DNA of 64,000 nt from the NCBI GenBank assembly GCA_003255025.1, contig QANY01008960.1, positions 1 to 64,000 on the forward strand. The letters are read 5' to 3'. Source of the DNA: Datisca glomerata (Eukaryota; Streptophyta; Magnoliopsida; Cucurbitales; Datiscaceae). This document shows, piece by piece, positions 46,255 to 56,500 of this stretch (position 1 is its first letter; each line of letters begins with the position of its first letter). The notes beneath the pieces were generated by a model. That model was not told the origin of the DNA and did no database searches. It saw nothing but the letters and a program-made list of their open reading frames with translations. Both the position numbers and the translations under genes were made by a program.

Positions 46255-46640
46255 AACGTCTTGTCTCAAAAAGGTCGAAAGTCGCCGGCGCCAGCGAAAG
46301 ACTTATCACATCATCAGTTCAATGTCGTCGACAAATTGGAGAAAATATTCTTCTTTTGCCTTTTCCAAGCATAAATTTCACATAATATCATGGAGACGAC
46401 ATGTCTTAATTCTTCCAACTGAACCAATTTTTTTCTACTTGAACCATGCACCTTGAACCATGCACCTCTCGACTAATGCACATAAATAGCGGTATGTCGC
46501 ATCTTCCAATGTTTCTACCATGCTTACTTCTTCTTGCCTTATGGATGATACAATGTTTTCAGCAATCCATAACTTAGTCAAAGACTTAACGGATATCTTA
46601 AAGTCCTCCGGGAAATGGGCTAAATGCAAAACACATGATT
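46255..46640 (-). pseudogene. NLR fragment 3, inverted
   Basis: Minus strand: LHLAHFPEDFKISVKSLTKL, WIAENIV, ALVERCMV (46629-46450), then IKTCRLHDIM followed by a stop, then LCLEKAKEEYFLQFVDD (to about 46290). This is the segment from the end of NB-ARC through the MHD motif (LHD here) and is related to pseudogenes 1 and 2 but lies in reverse orientation. It ends exactly at the TAA flanking the next element. Confidence 0.75.
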
Positions 46641-46643
46641 TAA

Positions 46644-47602
46644 GGCTGTTTATTTCACGCTATCCTCATTTGTAATTTTATTGTAATCTTTTTATAATTG
46701 AATTACGATATTTGTTTGGAGTAATTCTTAAATAAAGTTACAATCCTAATTTGTTCTTAATTTGTAATAATTTGAACCAATTGAATTGCAGAATAAATGG
46801 AAGCAACCCTAATTTACAAATTCATTGTAAATCTAATATCAAACAAAACTACTTTCCTACCCTTATTGAAATGTTTTTTCTCACACTTTCGCTCTCATCT
46901 TATTAATTAAATTAAAATCAACTTTATTAATGTTTAGTTTAGCATTATTGATTATTTAAATATCAATAAAATTAATTAAAATTAATGTTAAAATTTCATT
47001 TGAAAATATTTTTTTATTTTATCTCTTGTTTTATTAATTTAATTATCACTTTTTTTAAAATTCATCCAGCAATATTAACTTATTTAAATATTAATTAAAA
47101 TCTATTTTATTAATTTTTTTTATTTTTCATTAAAATATTAATAAAAATTCATTTTATTAATTTAATTAAAATTAAAATTATTAAAGTTTAGTCTAGCAAT
47201 ATTAATTTATATACATATTAATAAAAATAAGTAAAATTAATATTAAAATTTTATTTTATCTCTTATTTTATTAATTTGATTAAAAATATTTTGTAAATTT
47301 AGTTTAGCATTATTAATATATTTAAATATTATTTAACATTGATTAAAAATTAATTTTAAAGTTGAACGTCAAAATATTTTTGAAATAATATATAACTAAA
47401 ATGGCATTTAAGTAATTTCATGTTATTTGCATAAATTTACAACAAAAGTTAACTTATACCAAACATATCAATCATTAATTATTCTCATCACATTATAGAT
47501 TATCATGTATTATCAAACATGACAATCCTAATTTATAAATAATTAAATTATCAGCAATCGAATTGTAATAGTCATTCTAGATTATGCGAACCAAACGAAC
47601 CC
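46644..47602. mobile_element. Harbinger-like non-autonomous element (959 bp, tentative)
   Basis: Flanked by TAA on both sides (46641-46643, 47603-47605), the 3 bp duplication type of PIF/Harbinger elements. Ends GGCTGTTTATTTCACGC and, in complement, GGGTTCGTTTGGTTCGC are similar inverted termini. The subterminal regions also pair loosely; the interior is extremely AT-rich with no ORF. Confidence 0.5.
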
Positions 47603-47605
47603 TAA

Positions 47606-48199
47606 ATGATGCAAGTAATCATAACTTTAAGCAAGTACCTTTGACGTTGCTAAACTGTCTAGCTATTGACCTCTGCCTCTCCTTTATATTGTACTCACAC
47701 TTTTGAATGGGTCACTATGTACCAAACTAGAAATGAAGCTTCAAATACAATCTCAACATCATTTTGCCATTGGCATATACCAAAATGCAGAGCATATACA
47801 ATAATGAAAGAAATCCATAAACACAAGAATAAAAGAACCCTAGATTAAATTAATAGTGTAAAACCCAACTAAAAAAGAAAACACATATTAAAAAGAATTA
47901 ACGTAGAAATTCGTTAAAAGAATGGGAGATAAGGGCATTATCACTCAGGCATAAAAATCCCGTTAAAATTTTCTAGGTCTAAACCATGGAGAGCTTGTGA
48001 GTTTGTCAGATCTGAATTAGAGACTCAAAAAATTTCAATTCTGAACCAGAGAGCCCTCGTTCCTACAATGCAGCTTGGGGTTGGATTTTTTCATTGCTTA
48101 CCATCTATTGATGATAGAGGGAAGAAAAAGAAGAAGTGGGTAGATCTGTTCATGAGTCTTTGAATTCCTCGTCGGATTTGGGTGTCTGAGATTGGACAT
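47606..48199. other. Non-coding sequence between two DNA elements
   Basis: No gene recognised on either strand. Contains short A-rich stretches only. Confidence 0.5.
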
Positions 48200-49290
48200 T
48201 AGGGGTGAACAAATTGTCACCGAACTAAAAATGGTTGGTTCGATCGGTTATATAAGATATCTCAGTTCGGTTTGGTTCAATATTTCTATCGAACCATAAG
48301 TTTGGTTTGGTTCTAAAAATCATGTGATTTTGAACCGAACCGAAGTATAAATAAACTTTAAAAAAATCATATATATATATATATATATATATTAAACTAT
48401 TTGTTACCCCAAAACGTAAAACATTCTCTTCGTATCTCTCCCTTCTCTGCCCACTCTATGTCCATCTCCCTTCTATTCCCTGAAAACCAAAGCTTCCATT
48501 CCCTACAGTATCTCTCCCTCTCCCAGCTCTCTCGTACTCAGTCTCTCTCTATCCATCACACTATCTAAGCTTCCATTCTTCTCCACTCTAGGTTCTCTCA
48601 GAAAAACCTACGGCTGCCCTATATAAATCTCTTCATCTTCTTAGCGAGCTCTTCTTCTTCGTGACCTCTTCGTGAAATCCTTGTATCCGCGTGGGTTTCC
48701 TTATTTTTTAGATCTGGTTTCCTTATTTTTCAGATATGCTTTGCTTATATTTTAGATCTTGTTATTTCTTGGTTTAAATCTGGTTTAGAGGTTTGATTTT
48801 TGAGTCGGTGATAAATTACTTTGATCTAGTTATTTTCTTGGTCGACGGTCTGCTTAGATCTACGTTTAAATCTGGTTTAGAAGTACGTTTTCTCATTTTT
48901 CTTCTTTCATCTTTAGTTTAGATCTCACTCTTCTTCTTCAGGGATCTCTCTTCTTTCGTATGTTGTCTTTTCTTCTTCTACATATTTGGTTTTTGCTTTA
49001 GCTGATTTTGGTTCTACAACATTTGCTTAAATCTATTTTCTGTATTTATGTCTTAGTTGTTGAACATAATTCTTGAATGTTGCCTGAATATCCCTTACCG
49101 AGATTTCCCTCACTAAGAAATGAGAATGTTTCTGCCAAATAACAAAACCAAACCGTAAGTAGGTTAAGTTCAGTTTGGTTCATACGAGACTTACGGTTTG
49201 ATTCGATTCGACATAGAGCCAAACTGTGGGTTTTAATTCGGTTCAATTTTTGCTCAAATAATCGACCAAACTGAACCGATTGCACCCTTA
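48200..49290. mobile_element. hAT-like non-autonomous element (1091 bp) carrying extra sequence
   Basis: Termini TAGGGGTGAAC and, in complement, TAAGGGTGCAA. Flanking octamers ttggacat (48192-48199) and ttgggcat (49291-49298) match at 7 of 8. Both ends have the same ggttcggttt-rich subterminal sequence as the 506 bp element at 25833. The middle (about 48415-49080) is different: CT-rich, then repeated gatctggttt and cttatttt words, like a host 5' leader and intron. Confidence 0.7.
48369..48392. repeat. (TA)n microsatellite
   Basis: TA run inside the hAT-like element. Confidence 0.9.
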
Positions 49291-49298
49291 TTGGGCAT

Positions 49299-50486
49299 CG
49301 TGGATATGTATCATCCTCTACCACCTCTTCGATATGAACTTGCCCATTGTTCTTGGGTGGGGTCGAATTTTGGTTGGGGGAGAAATGAGATCTAAAATAT
49401 GGAGAGCTAGAACATTTTCCAGTCTACATTAGAGAGAGAGATAGAGAGAGATAGAGCTTACCATTCATTGATGGTGGAGGGAAGAAGATGAAGTGACTGA
49501 AGTGACGAGGAGAATATTTTAGGAAATATGAAAAACAACAAATATTAATGATTCTGGAATAAGGATACCCCTTAATTTATAGGGAATGAAGGATTCTTCC
49601 TGTTTCTCCTTGTTCGTACTTTTTGAAGCTGAGATTTGGGTGGATTTATGCGGGAATAAAAGGTTCAAGAGTAGATTTGGTTCTACATCGAGTCGAGGAG
49701 TATATAGGAATGAAGGGTTTGAGAGTAGATTTGGTTCTATAAAATTATTTTGGTTTTGGTTCTGTTCTAAAACATTATTTAGTTTTTGAATAATCTGGGA
49801 TGTTCTTATTTTCCTTTGGTTTCTTCTCTTTCCTCAAGCTTCATAGGTAGCATGGTTGTAACTCGAATTCCCATCGATTCGTCTACTTAAATATATCAGT
49901 TTTATATGATGAAAATATTACTTCACCTCTTAATTCATATCCCTCCCTTGCCACTGTCGAAAACCCATCAATTTTTACCGTTACTTTAGACTGTCTGTTG
50001 TTCCTCAATGACTATACGAGAGTAAATTTTTTTTTCCAGCATGTACAAGTTCAAATGTAGATTTGATGCTTAATTACTTGAAGAGAAAAAAGAAGGAAAA
50101 TTAGGAAGAAATATGTTGAAATGTCATGTTTGAAAAGGTCATACACCACAAGTTTGATGATTTGCTTCTGAAACATATATATATATATATAGGCATATGT
50201 TTCTGGTTTGGAATGAGCAGTCACCGTTCAAGTGTATGGACTATATTTGATGAAAATCTATACGGCTTGTATAGAGGGTCGAGAAATCAATAACTATTTG
50301 GTCGAGAAATCAATAAGTATATATGAAAGAAATCCATGGTTTTATTTGAATAAAAAAACTATGTTTTTGTTATTACTTATGTTAGTCATCCTATTATAAA
50401 TGAAGTATTAACTATTCATAAATATTTTTTGTCTAAGGGTAATATTGAAATTTAGCAATAATGTTTATATTATCCCCTTACTTATT
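49299..50486. other. Non-coding sequence
   Basis: No gene recognised. A ~25 bp word (agagtagatttggttctа-type) occurs twice near 49668 and 49722, a small local duplication. A TA repeat lies at about 50175-50191. Confidence 0.45.
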
Positions 50487-50660
50487 CCATCAAAACAAAT
50501 AAAGTAATGTAACATCCCTACCATTATATCAGAACATTCTCAAGTGTTATCAGATAAAGTAATCTTAACTTTCTTGACATATACTTTCCCACAATTATAT
50601 TTCAACAACCTTATTCTGAAAATAATTTATTTGCAATCTTATACCAAATGAACTCTTAGA
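50487..50660. repeat. Dispersed MITE-like repeat, copy 2
   Basis: Aligns with 500-690 over about 175 bp (caaaacaaataaagtaat, accattatatcagaac, gtaatcttaacttt, gcaatcttataccaaa). Confidence 0.55.
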
Positions 50661-50804
50661 GTTGTTGTATTTTGATTATCTTAAACTCTAGAAAGTGAAA
50701 ATGTATATATGTATGTTACTTGTGTTTGTGTTAATTCAAGAACCCAAATACAATAATTAAACCATCTTCGGGTGAGGGTTTAAATTGAGCAGATAATTTA
50801 CATG

Positions 50805-50980
50805 TCCCTTCAATTGAAGACATTGCAATCTTCTCAAATAGTACCCAACTTTCCCCTTCATTTAGACAACGAGGTTCATGGAGATAAACTTTTCTATTGG
50901 CATGGACAACTACTTCTTTGATGCGGGTGGTTAATAATATTTTTCTCTTTGTTTTGGGGATGGATTTTGAACCAGATCGG
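50805..50980 (-). pseudogene. NLR fragment 4 (NB-ARC RNBS-B region)
   Basis: Minus strand open stretch reading KRKILLTTRIKEVVVHANRK, LHEPRCLNEGESW and LFEKIAM, which is the kinase-3a/RNBS-B part of NB-ARC where receptors carry a TTR motif. It is the piece expected just before the intron that precedes pseudogenes 1 and 2. No P-loop is present. The upstream part of the same open frame (to 51114) is unrelated sequence. Confidence 0.7.
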
Positions 50981-52936
50981 TCATGAACGGAGAGTCGTCT
51001 AGTCATCAGAAAAGTCTTGGGAACATGGGGGTCTAGCGTGGAGGAAATGATGAGCATCCTTAGCGGCCTTGACGGTGACAACTGCCGGCAAACACACCAC
51101 CTTGGGGTTGCCAAGAAAAGGGAGAGGGAGAGAAAGCCCCCAAATGTGTGTGTGAAATTTCAAAATATAACAACTCCTTCAATAGGAGTGTTAAGCCTCT
51201 TTATATAGAAAGTGTGGGGTAAACCCTAATTTTATGATGGCCAATTAATAATTGCCAAGTGTATGTAAAGGCCAACGTATAGGACTTTGCCACGTGTCTC
51301 TAGGTTCATCATCAACGAGAGGACGCCGCATCTAAAACCTACTGAGAAGGTCGTGGTGGCGGATCGACACAACAAACCTCATCCTAATCCTACAAAGTCG
51401 TATGCCTCCAATTCATTCCCAACACGGTAAGGGTTCGTCCAAGTCTTGTCACTTGACTTGATGATTGTAGGTAAATAATTATAGGATTCTGATCACGGTG
51501 GGTGGACCCATTGGGTATGTCCAAGATAAAAAAATTCATGTATAAACATTAGCCCTTTGTGCAAGTTCAAATGCGTAGCACTTGAACTTGTACATAGTCT
51601 CAGTGTGTGTTATGATCTTACTTGATGAGCCACCAAATTGTGAGATGTTCAATTGTGTTGCTGAATGTTTCTTCACTAAACTAGTCATTTAGGGTCATCT
51701 TAATTACTATAGCCCCCAATTGGATGTGATGATGTATCAATTTCTTTATTTAGCCTCAACTAAGAGATGCAAGAAGTAGTTGGCTACGGCTGACCTCTCT
51801 TAATAAATAGTCTAATCATGTTGGCATTCACTGAAGAATGACTAGCTGAAAAAATGTATATATAAACTAGCAATGTACAACCTTATGTTCAATGTTAGCA
51901 CAAGAGAGTATACATGATAATATATGTACCATATGAATGTTCATATGGTGTGTTCAAATACCAGTGTATCACGAGAAGTGAATAGAGCCAAGTAACATTT
52001 TCTAACTATACCATGCTCATATATGACAGACACAGCTCAATGATGTGTTCATATTTAAATTACTAGAGAAAGTTCATTAGAGTCACGAATAAACATATCA
52101 TCACCATTTGATATTAATGATTCAGGAGAAATGATCAAGAATAACTCACCAAAAAGAAGTTTCACCAATTAAGGGCATGGCTAATACAGTATAACATCAA
52201 GGTAACATATTACTCGAGAAACCTACACAAGGTGAAACTCATCAAGAAATGGCTCAGTGGAGAATATGCATATCAGGAGCATATTCCATAATGCTTAATG
52301 GGAAACATGAACTTCTAAATATGACGTTAGTGCAAGTAGATATGTATGACAGTAGATGTAACAAGTGCATGTTTGCAACATTTTTGCATTTTCATGTAGT
52401 ATGATGATTGATAGAATCAAGTAGGTATATGTCATAGCCAATTTACTTGCATGTGAATGATAATGTTTGACAATGCGTTTATAACCTCATTCAGTGAAGC
52501 TACTTGGAAAGTTTCCAAATAAGTAAGCATAGAAGCACATTCAATGATAAACATAATAGTATGGGCAAGACTTCCCAAACAATAAAATATTATTACCTAA
52601 AGTGTCATCCTCACACGATCCAGCCTTTGAAGGTGCATATATGTAAAAGCCTGCATGATACTGTCTAAGAATGCGCATATATACATGAAAATATAATGAA
52701 TTTTCCTAAGAAGGCACATGCATGTGTAAACATCTAAAACACCCGTCATGGGCACACTTAAAGGATCATAGATTCATTTTCATGTGTTAGCCTGATGGTG
52801 AAATGCCTACCAACTTGTTTAAGAGTTTAAGCTAATTCTCTCCTTTTAATAAATCATGTTTCAACAGCCAAGTTCCACTTTGGAGGGGAATTGTGACGAC
52901 GGCTAAATTCTGTCTTTACATGCTCAGTCCTAAGTC
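50981..52936. other. Unassigned, probably TE-derived non-coding sequence
   Basis: No protein homology recognised. The start (51000-51310) resembles in style the insertion in NLR pseudogene 2: a short GC-richer gene-like block followed by a reversed TATA-like tctatataaagag (near 51198-51210 in complement), as in a reversed LTR or leader. Confidence 0.35.
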
Positions 52937-53170
52937 ACCCCACTTGGTAATTTTGTCGTTATCATAAGTGCACTTAACGGTGAGTCGTCAACTCGCCTGT
53001 TAAGGTGATTTTTTCGTCATTGAGATAGAAATTGACCTTAAATACTCTACTTGAGGCACCAAACATAGTTATTTCCTGTTACTATGGTTGTGCAGAACCA
53101 ACATAAAAATATTTCCTCTAAGTTGTAATGCAGACGCACTTAGAGGAGGTCGAAAGCCCTTTTCATAATG
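52937..53170 (+). repeat. Direct duplication, copy 1
   Basis: Blocks ggtaattttgtcgttа, gtgcacttaa-ggtga, gtgcagaaccaacataaaaa and cacttagaggaggtcgaaa recur in the same order at 54298-54470, with a ~60 bp length difference in the middle. Confidence 0.75.
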
Positions 53171-53684
53171 ATCTCTGAGCCAGATGGCTTTGAAGCCTAT
53201 ATAACAATAAATTCTTTTTAGGAATCCAATAAGTTTTCAAGGACAATACTAGGACATAAAAGTAAGGCGACGCCTTGGGTGATGAAAGCCTGACTGTTTA
53301 ATATGCTACATGTACTTTCCGCTATGAAATTATCAATGTTTAGTATCATGAAAGTGTCACCATGTTATCTGTATTCTAAAGTATGAAATTGATTATGCAT
53401 ATGGGCGTCCTAAGCATGTTATGAGGCTCTGAGATGAGTGCTATAATAGTTAGTCATAAGAAAATGGGACAAGGTTTTCACGCTCTCATATATGTTTCAA
53501 GTATATTAAGTGCTTCATCGTGATGAATCTCCTCAAGCACTATCATGATTTTGGAGCTAGTCACGTCCTAGCCTTCCACTGCATTTTTTTCACATTACTC
53601 AATCAGGTCAGAATGGCTTTGAAGTAGTCGACTTTCTGACTATTCGATGCATTCTCATTACATTATAATCCCCTTGTACTCAAG

Positions 53685-53995
53685 CAAGCCCAACCTGGTA
53701 TCATATCTACGCAAATCCACCTTAGCATCACATCCGGGGAAATCAGCCTCAGTATCATATCTACACAAACCCGCCTTAGCATGACATCTGGGAAAATCTA
53801 CCTCAGTATCATATTAACATAAATTTTCCTTTGTATCATATGTAGGCATCAGATTGTAGGCATCAGAGATAAACGTCACATGCAGGCATCCGATGTAGGC
53901 AAATCCACCTTTATATGTTTGTAGTATACCCGCCCTTAGACTTTGTTGTGTACCCGCCCTCAGACGTCGTAGTATGCACACCTTCGTACTTAGTT
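53685..53995 (+). repeat. Tandem repeats of ~54 bp and ~24 bp
   Basis: 53690-53815 holds just over two units of about 54 bp (ctcagtatcatatctac-caaa-cc-ccttagcat). 53918-53990 holds three units of about 24 bp (gtagtatacccgcccttaga). Not coding. Confidence 0.75.
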
Positions 53996-54297
53996 TCTTA
54001 GTATTTCTGCCATTGGTATCATATTCCCAAAGATAGATTATCATCTATTCATCTACTTTTGGCAATGTGATGCATTAGCTCATAGTAAAGTTGACATAGT
54101 AGATATCACATAGTAACAAGAGTGCACCCTCTATTTAGGAATATCCATCCAACGATCGTAGGGACTTGCAAGGCGTGCATGATTGGAACATTATCAAGGT
54201 AGAAAAATAAACAACTTGGCCACTTTTTAGTTTACTCATTTGTGGCGCTTCAATCCATAGATTTAAGTTATGATCGTTTTGCTCAACAGTCCCTATG
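53996..54297. other. Non-coding spacer between the two direct duplicates
   Basis: Nothing recognised. Confidence 0.4.
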
Positions 54298-54470
54298 CCA
54301 CTCCTCGTGGTAATTTTGTCGTTACCTCGGGTACACTTAATGGTGAATCATCAACCCGCCTATTAGGTGATTTTATTGTCATGGGCGTGCAGAACCAACA
54401 TAAAAAATATTTTCACTATGTGTTATTACTGACACACTTAGAAGAGGTCGAAAACCCTTTTCACAATGAT
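54298..54470 (+). repeat. Direct duplication, copy 2
   Basis: Partner of 52937-53170, about 1.36 kb downstream and shorter. A 96-codon open stretch overlaps it (54270-54560) but the other copy does not keep the frame, so I do not call a gene. Confidence 0.75.
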
Positions 54471-54757
54471 AATGTAGCAATGGACGATAAAACTCTCATA
54501 GAAAACAAGTTCTTATTCTTGTTGTCTCGATTGTTGGTCAAAATGAGAATCTCCCAGTAAAATAGAAAATTGGTTATGAGAGCAGATATTCTAAATGAAA
54601 ATGATAGTGTAGAATACGTCACAGAGAATATGTATATATTGATATGTTCCCCTCTTTTCGAAGCTTAAAGAAATATAAGTCATTTTTTTTCTGTCATGAC
54701 TAAATTCAATAGTGACGTCAGACTATGGGCCAATATAGAATAGCAAATATATATCTA

Positions 54758-54846
54758 GAATTCCTCATATGCATACTAGAGCCCCCTAATATGCATATGA
54801 GGAATTCCATATATATATTTGAGGAATTCCTCATATGCATATTAGG
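54758..54846. repeat. Three-part inverted repeat (alternative hairpins)
   Basis: Unit gaattcctcatatgcata occurs at 54758-54775 (forward), 54790-54807 (inverse) and 54824-54841 (forward). Arms 1 and 2 pair perfectly over 18 bp with a 14 nt loop. Arms 2 and 3 pair perfectly over 24 bp (54785-54808 with 54823-54846), also with a 14 nt loop. The two hairpins share the middle arm and exclude each other. Confidence 0.9.
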
Positions 54847-55409
54847 CGTGATTTAGATTCATGTGGCAGAGATCACGGGACAGTATAAATAATAAATACT
54901 TACAATAATTGGATTGATAAATCCATGAAAACTCATGATAGATCAGATGATAAATCCAGCAAATCCATCTAGTTGAGTCAGATAATCGGTTAAGAAAACC
55001 ATTTCATAAGGTTCAAGATACTTATTAACACACCCATTTGCGATTACCCTGTTAATTTTAAGTAATTGTACCAAATAAATAAGTTTTGAAATTCATTTTA
55101 AAAAATAGTAATTTTTTTCAACTTTAAAAAAATAGACAAGTTTTTTTATCACGACATCAATCTTTGAGTAATTGAGATTTGAAGAGATGATATTATCCTT
55201 GATTTTATAGATTTTTAATTTGATTTTATTTCATATTTTTATTAATTTTATTAATATTTAATTAATTATTTTTTATTAATTATATCCGCATTTAACTAAG
55301 GATGTTAATTCCTTCCTTGTTCAACTAATCTTGATTATAGAATATATTAAAGTAATTGAATAATTCAATTAATTTGTTATTGATTATATCAAAATCAAAC
55401 ATTTTTTAG
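54847..55409. other. AT-rich non-coding sequence
   Basis: No gene recognised. Confidence 0.5.
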
Positions 55410-56116
55410 TTAATTAATTATATATCATTGATTGATCTGAAAATTTTAGGTTAATCAATGAGATGATCGATCTATTTGCCTCAATAATATGTTGGAACGA
55501 ATGGATTGATCAGTCAACCAATAATATATCACTGATTGACCCAAAAATTTCAGGTCAATTAATGTTGTGATCGATCCATTGACCCTATAATAAATTGAGA
55601 TGAATATATTGATCAGTCAATCATGTTATATCATTGATTGACTAAAAATTTCGGGTTACTCAATTAGATGATCAATCTATTGATCTAGTCCTATTATAGA
55701 AGCATTTGAAACATCTTCGACTCACTGATTGACTCAAAAATGTTTCAAACACCCTTATAGTAGATTGGAACGAATTGATTTATCATTTAACCAATGATAT
55801 ATCATTGATTCACTTGAAAATTTTGAGTCAATCAATGAGATAATTGGTCCATTCGCCCCAGTCTATTATAGAGGCGTTTGAAACATCTTTGACTCATCTT
55901 ATTGATTGATCGAAAAATGTTTCGAACACCTCTATAATAGATTAAAATGAATGGATTCATAAGTTAATCAATGATTTATCACTGATTGATCCAAAAATTT
56001 CAAGTCAATCAATGGGATGATCGATCCATTGACCCTATAATGGATTGAGATAAATGGATTGATTAGTCAATCAACGAAATGATCAATTCATTCGCCTCAG
56101 TCTATTATGGAGGCGT
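55410..56116. repeat. Satellite-like array with nested palindromes
   Basis: About six diverged units of roughly 100-115 bp built on cattgattgac--aaaatttc-ggtcaatcaatg and gatgatcgatccattgaccc. Two units also carry a long inverted pair; the best is 55861-55884 with 55915-55938, matching at 22 of 24, and a weaker one spans about 55690-55765. The word pairs attgatcgat / atcgatccat make each unit partly self-complementary. Non-coding. Confidence 0.75.
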
Positions 56117-56179
56117 TGAATTTTATTTTTGATTAGAAAATATCAAATACGCAAATGTTCGCAAAATACAACATATAGA

Positions 56180-56500
56180 AATAAACAAACTCTCACCAAA
56201 TCATGATATCCTCAAACAACATAACACCTATATGAGTAGTGTGCTCGTGAAAGATCTTGGGTACTTATGCCTTAATGAGCGGATCCGTTATGATACAGTT
56301 TGTCTCAATATACTCTATGGACATCTGACCACTTTTTACTCTTTATTTTACAACTAGGAACTTAATCTCAATATGCTTTGACTTAGATGAGCTCTCGTTG
56401 TTGTTGGAATATAAAACTGTTGATTTATTGTTACAATACAATTTTAGTGGTTTCATTCCACTCTCTGACATTATATTATTGTTAGCCTCATTAAAGTAAA
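56180..56500 (-). pseudogene. Copia RNase H C-terminal fragment
   Basis: Minus strand reads KPLKLYCNNKSTVLYSNNN, then SSKSKHIEIKFL, and ends with IIT-DPLIKA and KIFHEHTTHIGVMLFEDI, a conserved tail of copia RNase H. There are two stops. The family catalytic CDN is CNN here. No RT or LTR is recognisable. Confidence 0.65.

Noticed and set aside
46235..46456. + strand 73-codon frame over NLR fragment 3
   Set aside because: Antisense shadow of the minus-strand NLR homology.
54270..54560. 96-codon open frame on the + strand
   Set aside because: It overlaps one copy of a direct duplication; the other copy does not keep the frame, and no motif is visible.
54758..54846. Riboswitch or bacterial attenuator
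   Set aside because: The alternative hairpins look like a switch, but there is no adjacent gene and the genome is nuclear plant DNA.
55410..56116. Possible CRISPR-like array
   Set aside because: Units are diverged throughout with no constant repeat/variable spacer pattern, and the organism is a plant; it is a satellite or foldback repeat.
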